Shown piece after piece: positions 59,377 to 64,000 of a DNA stretch of 64,000 nt (positions are counted from its first letter, which is position 1; each line of letters starts with the position of its first letter). The DNA is taken from the NCBI RefSeq assembly GCF_003568845.1, contig NZ_CP030126.1:957001-1021000 (forward strand), read 5' to 3'. Below the pieces are notes generated by a model. It made no database searches. It saw only the letters and a list, made by a program, of their open reading frames with translations, and was not told the DNA's origin. Both the position numbers and the translations under genes were made by a program. The DNA is from Indioceanicola profundi (GTDB lineage: Bacteria; Pseudomonadota; Alphaproteobacteria; Azospirillales; Azospirillaceae).

Positions 59377-60479
59377 CTGATGATTCCCGCGTTGAGCCCG
59401 GACGGCAGGATGCCTTGTCCCGCCCCGAGGCTGAAGATCTGGACGACGACCTGCTTCCGCCCGGGGAGGGCGGGGAAGAGGCCGGCGCCGCCCTGTCCGG
59501 CGGTAGCCTGTCGGTCGAGATCGCGGGCGGGGACCGGCTGGACCGCGCACTGGCGGAGGCCGTTGCGGGCGCAGGCGAGGCGGGAGCCGGCCTGTCCCGG
59601 TCGCGCCTGAAATCCCTGATCGAGCAGGGCTGTGTCGCGGTGGGCGGGCAGACCATAGTGGATGCCTCATACCGGGTCAAACCGGGCCAGACGACCACGG
59701 CCACCGTGCAGGTGCCGGAGGCCATCGCCGCCCTACCGCAGCCGCAGGACATCCCGCTGGACATCCTGTACGAGGATGACGATCTGCTGGTGATCGACAA
59801 GCCGGCCGGGCTGGTCGTGCATCCGGCTGCCGGGAACCACGATGGAACGCTGGTCAACGCCCTGCTGCACCATTGCGGCGACCGCCTGTCGGGGATCGGC
59901 GGCGTGCGCCGGCCCGGCATCGTGCACCGGCTGGACAAGGACACCAGTGGTCTGATGGTGGTGGCCAAGACCGACCGAGCGCACCAGGGTTTGTCGGCCC
60001 AGTTCGCGGATCGCACCCTGTCTCGCACCTACATCGCCGTGATCTGGGGCATGCCGGCCGTCCGCGAGGGCGAGCTGGAGGCCAATATCGGCCGCCACCC
60101 GCACGACCGGAAGCGCATGGCGGTGCTGGAAAAGGGCGGCAAGCCGGCCATCACCCTGTACCGCGTGATCAGGACGCTGGGGCTGCATGCGGCGCTGGTT
60201 GAATGCAAGCTGATGACCGGCCGCACCCACCAGATCCGGGTCCATATGACGGAGATGGGCAATCCGCTGATCGGCGACCCGCTCTATGGCAAGGTTCGTC
60301 CGTCCCGGCTGAAGAACATGCGGGCGGGAGCGCGAGAGGCGGCGCTGTCCTTCCCGCGTCAGGCGCTGCATGCCCTGGAGCTGGAGTTCGTGCACCCGGT
60401 CACGGGCGAGCACATGGACTTCAGCTCCGAGATACCAGACGATATTCAGCACTTAATCGCAGAGCTGGAAACGTTATAA
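59367..60479 (+). CDS. rluD: Ribosomal large-subunit pseudouridine synthase D
   Basis: 370 residues. RluD modifies helix 69 of 23S rRNA. An S4 RNA-binding domain at about 48-110 (LSRSRLKSLIEQGCVAVGG) and the catalytic Asp in GIVHRLDKDTSGLMVVAK, with TGRTHQIRVHM further on. The TTG at 59367 is chosen because AGGAGAG lies 6 bases upstream. The first 45 residues are an acidic extension. RluC/RluA relatives cannot be fully ruled out. Confidence 0.92.
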   Translation: MPAPDDSRVEPGRQDALSRPEAEDLDDDLLPPGEGGEEAGAALSGGSLSVEIAGGDRLDRALAEAVAGAGEAGAGLSRSRLKSLIEQGCVAVGGQTIVDASYRVKPGQTTTATVQVPEAIAALPQPQDIPLDILYEDDDLLVIDKPAGLVVHPAAGNHDGTLVNALLHHCGDRLSGIGGVRRPGIVHRLDKDTSGLMVVAKTDRAHQGLSAQFADRTLSRTYIAVIWGMPAVREGELEANIGRHPHDRKRMAVLEKGGKPAITLYRVIRTLGLHAALVECKLMTGRTHQIRVHMTEMGNPLIGDPLYGKVRPSRLKNMRAGAREAALSFPRQALHALELEFVHPVTGEHMDFSSEIPDDIQHLIAELETL

Positions 60480-60480
60480 T
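60452..60480 (+). promoter_or_regulatory. Weak candidate rpoH promoter
   Basis: TATAAT at 60475-60480 overlaps the rluD stop and has a poor -35 (CTTAAT) 17 bases upstream. It sits 74 bases before rpoH. A heat-shock-type promoter is not evident. Confidence 0.3.
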
Positions 60481-60553
60481 ATCATTGTCCGGTCCTGGCG
60501 GTGGGGTATGTGCCCCGGTCCGCCAGGAGCGGTGCCCTGAAAGGGTCCGAACC

Positions 60554-61432
60554 ATGGCGACACCTCCTGTTCCAGTCATCAACTCCGAAAGCAATCTCTC
60601 CCGCTATCTGCAGGAGATCCGCAAGTTCCCCATGCTGGAACCGGCTGAGGAGTACATGCTGGCCAAGCGCTGGCAGGAGCATGAGGACCCGGACGCTGCC
60701 CACAAGCTGGTGACCAGCCACCTGCGGCTGGTGGCGAAGATCGCCATGGGCTACCGCGGCTACGGGCTGCCGGTGTCGGAGCTGATCTCCGAAGGCAATG
60801 TGGGCATGATGCAGGCGGTGAAGCGGTTCGACCCGGACCGCGGCTTCCGGCTTGCCACTTACGCCATGTGGTGGATCAGGGCGGCCATCCAGGAATATAT
60901 CCTGCACTCCTGGTCGCTGGTGAAGATGGGCACCACGGCCGCGCAGAAGAAGCTGTTCTTCAATCTGCGCAAGCTGAAGGGCCAGATGCAGGCTATCGAG
61001 GACGGTGACTTGGCGCCCGAGACCGTGGCCGCCATCGCCAAGAAGCTGGAGGTGCCGGAGCAGGACGTGGTCAATATGAACCGCCGTCTGGCCGCCCCGG
61101 ACCACAGCCTGAACGCGCCTCTCCGCATCGACGGGGAAGGGGAGTGGCAGGACTGGCTGGTTGACGAGGAGGAGACCCAGGAGGTCCGCCTCGCCGAGCG
61201 GGAGGAACTGGGCAAGCGCAAGACGTTGTTGGCTGCTGCCATGAAGACCCTGAACGAGCGAGAGCGGCACATCCTGATCGAGCGCCGGCTGAAGGACAAT
61301 CCGACCACGCTGGAAGACCTGTCCCAGCAGTACGGCATCAGCCGCGAGCGCGTCCGCCAGATCGAAGTCCGGGCGTTCGAAAAGCTTCAGAAAAGCATCA
61401 GGACCGCGGCGCTGGAGCAGCGGCTGGCGTAA
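60554..61432 (+). CDS. rpoH: RNA polymerase heat-shock sigma factor RpoH (sigma-32)
   Basis: 292 residues. Sigma-70 regions: 1.2 LSRYLQEIRKFPML, 2 HLRLVAKIAMGYRGYGLPVSE (split here: LVAKIAMGYRGYGLP), YAMWWIRAAIQEYILHSW, the RpoH box AQKKLFFNLRKLKGQ, and region 4 LEDLSQQYGISRERVRQIEVR (split: GISRERVRQIEVRAFEKLQ). The RpoH box separates it from RpoD. It would drive hsp20-lon and other heat-shock genes. Alphaproteobacteria often have more than one rpoH. Confidence 0.95.
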   Translation: MATPPVPVINSESNLSRYLQEIRKFPMLEPAEEYMLAKRWQEHEDPDAAHKLVTSHLRLVAKIAMGYRGYGLPVSELISEGNVGMMQAVKRFDPDRGFRLATYAMWWIRAAIQEYILHSWSLVKMGTTAAQKKLFFNLRKLKGQMQAIEDGDLAPETVAAIAKKLEVPEQDVVNMNRRLAAPDHSLNAPLRIDGEGEWQDWLVDEEETQEVRLAEREELGKRKTLLAAAMKTLNERERHILIERRLKDNPTTLEDLSQQYGISRERVRQIEVRAFEKLQKSIRTAALEQRLA

Positions 61433-61444
61433 ACGCCGGAATAG

Positions 61445-61477
61445 CTTCCCCCTCTCCCCGGCGGGGAGAGGGGGAAG
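61445..61477. terminator. Perfect 15-bp inverted repeat between convergent genes
   Basis: CTTCCCCCTCTCCCC (61445-61459) pairs with GGGGAGAGGGGGAAG (61463-61477), loop GGC. It has no T-run, but very stable stems of this kind recur between convergent genes in GC-rich genomes. Bidirectional. Confidence 0.55.
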
Positions 61478-61496
61478 AGAAGACCCTTCTTCAGAC

Positions 61497-62765
61497 TTAC
61501 ACCGGCTTTACCAGCGCATGCCGCTTCTTGCCGGCGGACAGCTTAATGACCCCATCGGCGGTGAGTTGTCCGGAGGTGATCCTGGCGGCATCGTCGCTCA
61601 CCGCCTCGTCATTCACCTTCGCACCACCCTGCTTGATCAGCCGGCGGGCTTCGCCGTTCGACGCGGCGAGGCCGGACTGCGCCAGCAGGATGTAGAGCGG
61701 GATGCCGGTTTCGAGGTCGACGGCCTTCACCTCCACCGTCGGCAGCCCTTCCGCCATCGCGCCCTGCTCGAAGGTGCGGCGGGCGGTTTCTGAAGCGGCT
61801 TCGGCCGCTTCAGGGCCACGAACCAGCTTGGTCACTTCGGTGGCCAGGATCTTCTTGGCCTCGTTGATCTCCGCGCCCTGAAGGGCTTCCAGGCGGGCGA
61901 TCTCATCCAGGGGCAGTTCGGTGAACAGCTTCAGGAAGCGGCCGACATCCGCATCCTCCGTATTGCGCCAGAACTGCCAGAAGTCCCAGTCCGGGAGGCG
62001 GTCTGCGTTCAGCCACACCGCGCCGGCCGCGGTCTTGCCCATCTTGGCTCCGCTGGAGGTGGTCAGCAGCGGGCAGGTCAGGCCGAACAGGTCGGCATTG
62101 GAAATGCGCCGTCCCAGGTCCACGCCGTTGACGATGTTGCCCCACTGGTCCGACCCGCCGGTCTGAAGCACGCAACCGTAGCGGCGGTTCAACTCCACGA
62201 AGTCGTAGGCCTGGAGGATCATGTAGTTGAACTCCAGGAAGGTCAGCGGCTGCTCCCGGTCCAGGCGCAGTCGGACCGAGTCGAAGGTCAGCATGCGGTT
62301 GATCGTGAAGTGCCGGCCGATATCCCGCAGGAACGGGATGTATTCCAGCTTGTCCAGCCAGTCGGCATTGTTGACCAGCGTGGCCTGTCCCGGCCCGTCG
62401 CCGAAATTGAACAGCCGGTCGAAAACGGTCCGGATCTTGGCGATGTTCGCGTTGATCTGGTCGTTGGTGAGGAGCTGGCGCGTCTCGTCCCGGCCGGACG
62501 GATCGCCGACCTTGGTGGTGCCGCCGCCCATCAGCAGCAGGGACCTGGCGCCGCACTTGGTCAGCCAGCGCTGGATCATGGTGGGAAGCAGATGGCCCAC
62601 ATGCAGGCTGTCGGCCGTGGCATCGTAACCGTTGTAGGCCACGACGACGCCCTCGCTGAACTTCTTGTCCAGCGCCTCCACATCCGTGCACTGATGATAA
62701 TAGCCGCGCTCCAGCATGGTGCGCAGGAACTCGGACTTCACCGTGCTGGGGACGGGGGTATTCAT
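61497..62765 (-). CDS. tyrS: Tyrosyl-tRNA synthetase
   Basis: 422 residues, class I synthetase. The HIGH-type motif is SLHVGHLLP, the tyrosine-binding block is [18 protein letters not shown] (here partial), [15 protein letters not shown], and the KMSKS-type motif is GAKMGKT. A C-terminal S4 domain ([20 protein letters not shown]) is present. The start at 62765 is the first ATG at family length. Divergent from anmK. Confidence 0.96.
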   Translation of the reverse strand: MNTPVPSTVKSEFLRTMLERGYYHQCTDVEALDKKFSEGVVVAYNGYDATADSLHVGHLLPTMIQRWLTKCGARSLLLMGGGTTKVGDPSGRDETRQLLTNDQINANIAKIRTVFDRLFNFGDGPGQATLVNNADWLDKLEYIPFLRDIGRHFTINRMLTFDSVRLRLDREQPLTFLEFNYMILQAYDFVELNRRYGCVLQTGGSDQWGNIVNGVDLGRRISNADLFGLTCPLLTTSSGAKMGKTAAGAVWLNADRLPDWDFWQFWRNTEDADVGRFLKLFTELPLDEIARLEALQGAEINEAKKILATEVTKLVRGPEAAEAASETARRTFEQGAMAEGLPTVEVKAVDLETGIPLYILLAQSGLAASNGEARRLIKQGGAKVNDEAVSDDAARITSGQLTADGVIKLSAGKKRHALVKPV

Positions 62766-62865
62766 GATCGGAACCCTTGTTGTCTGGCCTGTGTGATGGA
62801 TAGTTTGGGCGCCTCTCGTAGCACATCGCCCACGGCTGCGGCAGCCCGGTTCAGGAGGTCCACCC

Positions 62866-63942
62866 ATGCTCCGCGACGTCAAGACCGTCATCGGCCTGAT
62901 GAGCGGCACCTCGATGGACGGCATCGACGCCGCCCTGGTGCGTACCGACGGCATCGACCGGGTGGAGACCCGCCGGTTCCTGTTCACGCCCTACGCGCCC
63001 GCCTTCCGGGAGCGGCTGCGCGCCGTGATGGGCGGAAGGGGCGATGTCACCCATGTGGAGCGGGAGCTCACCGACCTGCATGCGGAGGCCGTGCGCGCCC
63101 TGTTGGCGGAGGCTGGCCTGCCGCCGGGGCAGGTGGACCTGATCGGCTTCCACGGGCAGACCATCCTGCACGCGCCCGAGGAACGGATGACATGGCAGAT
63201 CGGGGACGGGGCCCGGCTGGCCATGCTGACGGGGATATCCGTGGTGAATGACTTCCGTACGGCGGATGTGGCGGCCGGCGGGCAGGGCGCGCCGCTGGTG
63301 CCGCTGTACCATCAGGCACTTGCGGCGGGGCTGGAGCGGCCCCTGGCCGTGCTGAATATCGGCGGGGTCGCCAACGTCACCTGGCTGGGGCGGACCGCGC
63401 TGGACGTGCTGGCCTTCGACACCGGGCCGGGTAATGCGCTGGTGGACGACTGGATGCTGGCGAAGACCGGACGGCCCATGGATTCCGGGGGCGAGCTGGC
63501 GGCCACGGGGCAGATGGACCATGCAAGCCTGTCCCGGCTGATCCAGAATCCCTACTTCGCGGCCCCGGCGCCGAAGTCGCTGGACCGTGATGCCTGGGAC
63601 CGTGGCATCGTGGCAGGACTGTCGCCGGCGGACGGGGCCGCCACGCTGACAGCCTTCACCGCCGCCTCGGTGGAGGCGGCGCTGCCGCACTTCCCGGAAC
63701 CGCCGGCGCGCTGGCTGGTCTGCGGCGGCGGCCGACTGAACGGCACGCTGATGGGCATGCTGCGGGAGCGGCTGCGGGTACCGGTGGACCCGGTTGAGGT
63801 GGTGGGCTGGGACGGTGATGCCCTGGAGGCACAGGCCTTTGCCTATCTGGCCGTGCGGTCGGTGCTGGGACTTCCGCTGTCGGTGCCAGGAACGACTGGC
63901 GTGCCGAAGCCGCTGACAGGAGGCCGGCTGCATCGAATATGA
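62866..63942 (+). CDS. anmK: Anhydro-N-acetylmuramic acid kinase
   Basis: 358 residues. Phosphorylates recycled anhydro-MurNAc in peptidoglycan recycling. The signature [16 protein letters not shown] is at the N-terminus; [30 protein letters not shown] (split: [17 protein letters not shown]), [25 protein letters not shown] and [15 protein letters not shown] follow. The pairing with divergent tyrS is common in alphaproteobacteria. A REP-like element follows at the right edge. Confidence 0.95.
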   Translation: MLRDVKTVIGLMSGTSMDGIDAALVRTDGIDRVETRRFLFTPYAPAFRERLRAVMGGRGDVTHVERELTDLHAEAVRALLAEAGLPPGQVDLIGFHGQTILHAPEERMTWQIGDGARLAMLTGISVVNDFRTADVAAGGQGAPLVPLYHQALAAGLERPLAVLNIGGVANVTWLGRTALDVLAFDTGPGNALVDDWMLAKTGRPMDSGGELAATGQMDHASLSRLIQNPYFAAPAPKSLDRDAWDRGIVAGLSPADGAATLTAFTAASVEAALPHFPEPPARWLVCGGGRLNGTLMGMLRERLRVPVDPVEVVGWDGDALEAQAFAYLAVRSVLGLPLSVPGTTGVPKPLTGGRLHRI

Positions 63943-63973
63943 GTGATGCCGCCTGTCGGCCACGCTTCCGCGT

Positions 63974-63985
63974 GACCGACCTACG
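63974..63985. repeat. Second copy of the palindromic repeat word
   Basis: GACCGACCTACG matches the right arm of the repeat at 57574-57583 with two extra bases. It lies just after anmK and runs toward the window edge, so the full element is cut. Confidence 0.4.
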
Positions 63986-64000
63986 CCTTCATGGTCATAG

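Overview
The window is a single GC-rich chromosomal stretch that reads as an alphaproteobacterium, most likely of the Rhodospirillales/Azospirillales. The support is a CtrA regulator with a ChpT phosphotransferase next to a chemotaxis operon, fliI-fliJ opposite ctrA, an RpoH of the alphaproteobacterial kind, and DUF3553 and YkvA-type small proteins. I see no integrase, transposase, prophage module or CRISPR array. Coding is dense on both strands.

Layout. Positions 1-1364 hold the tail of a gene, a terminator and a possibly degraded anti-sigma-factor gene. Positions 1365-11090, nearly all on the minus strand, are housekeeping: a histidine kinase with a degenerate receiver, moaE, moaD, pgsA, uvrC, then msrB, a DUF3616 protein, a UbiD-family decarboxylase, a METTL20-like methyltransferase and a DUF3553 protein. 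Positions 11225-20909 are a motility and cell-cycle control block: chpT, cheA (with a C-terminal receiver), cheW, cheY, cheB, cheR, a ComEA-like protein, fliJ, fliI and ctrA. Positions 21011-23845 hold a flavoprotein, a YkvA protein and a zinc alcohol dehydrogenase.

Positions 23922-50270 form a large alpha-glucan utilisation region. It has malQ and, divergent from it, a 1017-residue relative of eukaryotic phosphorylase kinase alpha/beta subunits. A minus-strand operon hexR-glgB-aldo/keto reductase diverges from a plus-strand operon: secreted alpha-amylase, ABC ATPase, binding protein, MalF with a sensor-like N-terminus, MalG, a secreted glucodextranase-C-like protein, an outer-membrane barrel and a second glucodextranase-C-like protein. 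The Entner-Doudoroff operon zwf-pgl-edd-eda follows. Five 15-bp near-palindromes of the HexR type (TGTA...TACA) lie only in the three control regions of this block. The simplest reading is one local regulon: starch or maltodextrin is cut outside, carried through the barrel and ABC transporter, trimmed by MalQ and other enzymes, and the resulting glucose 6-phosphate goes through the Entner-Doudoroff route, with the pathway intermediate KDPG relieving HexR repression. This regulon is the main finding.

Positions 50230-63942 are mixed housekeeping and stress genes: panE, hsp20-lon, VanZ-like, two unrecognised small genes with strong ribosome sites, a fatty-acid desaturase, tRNA-Glu, threonine aldolase, rluD, rpoH, tyrS and anmK. 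A short palindromic repeat family lies near the tRNA and at the right edge.
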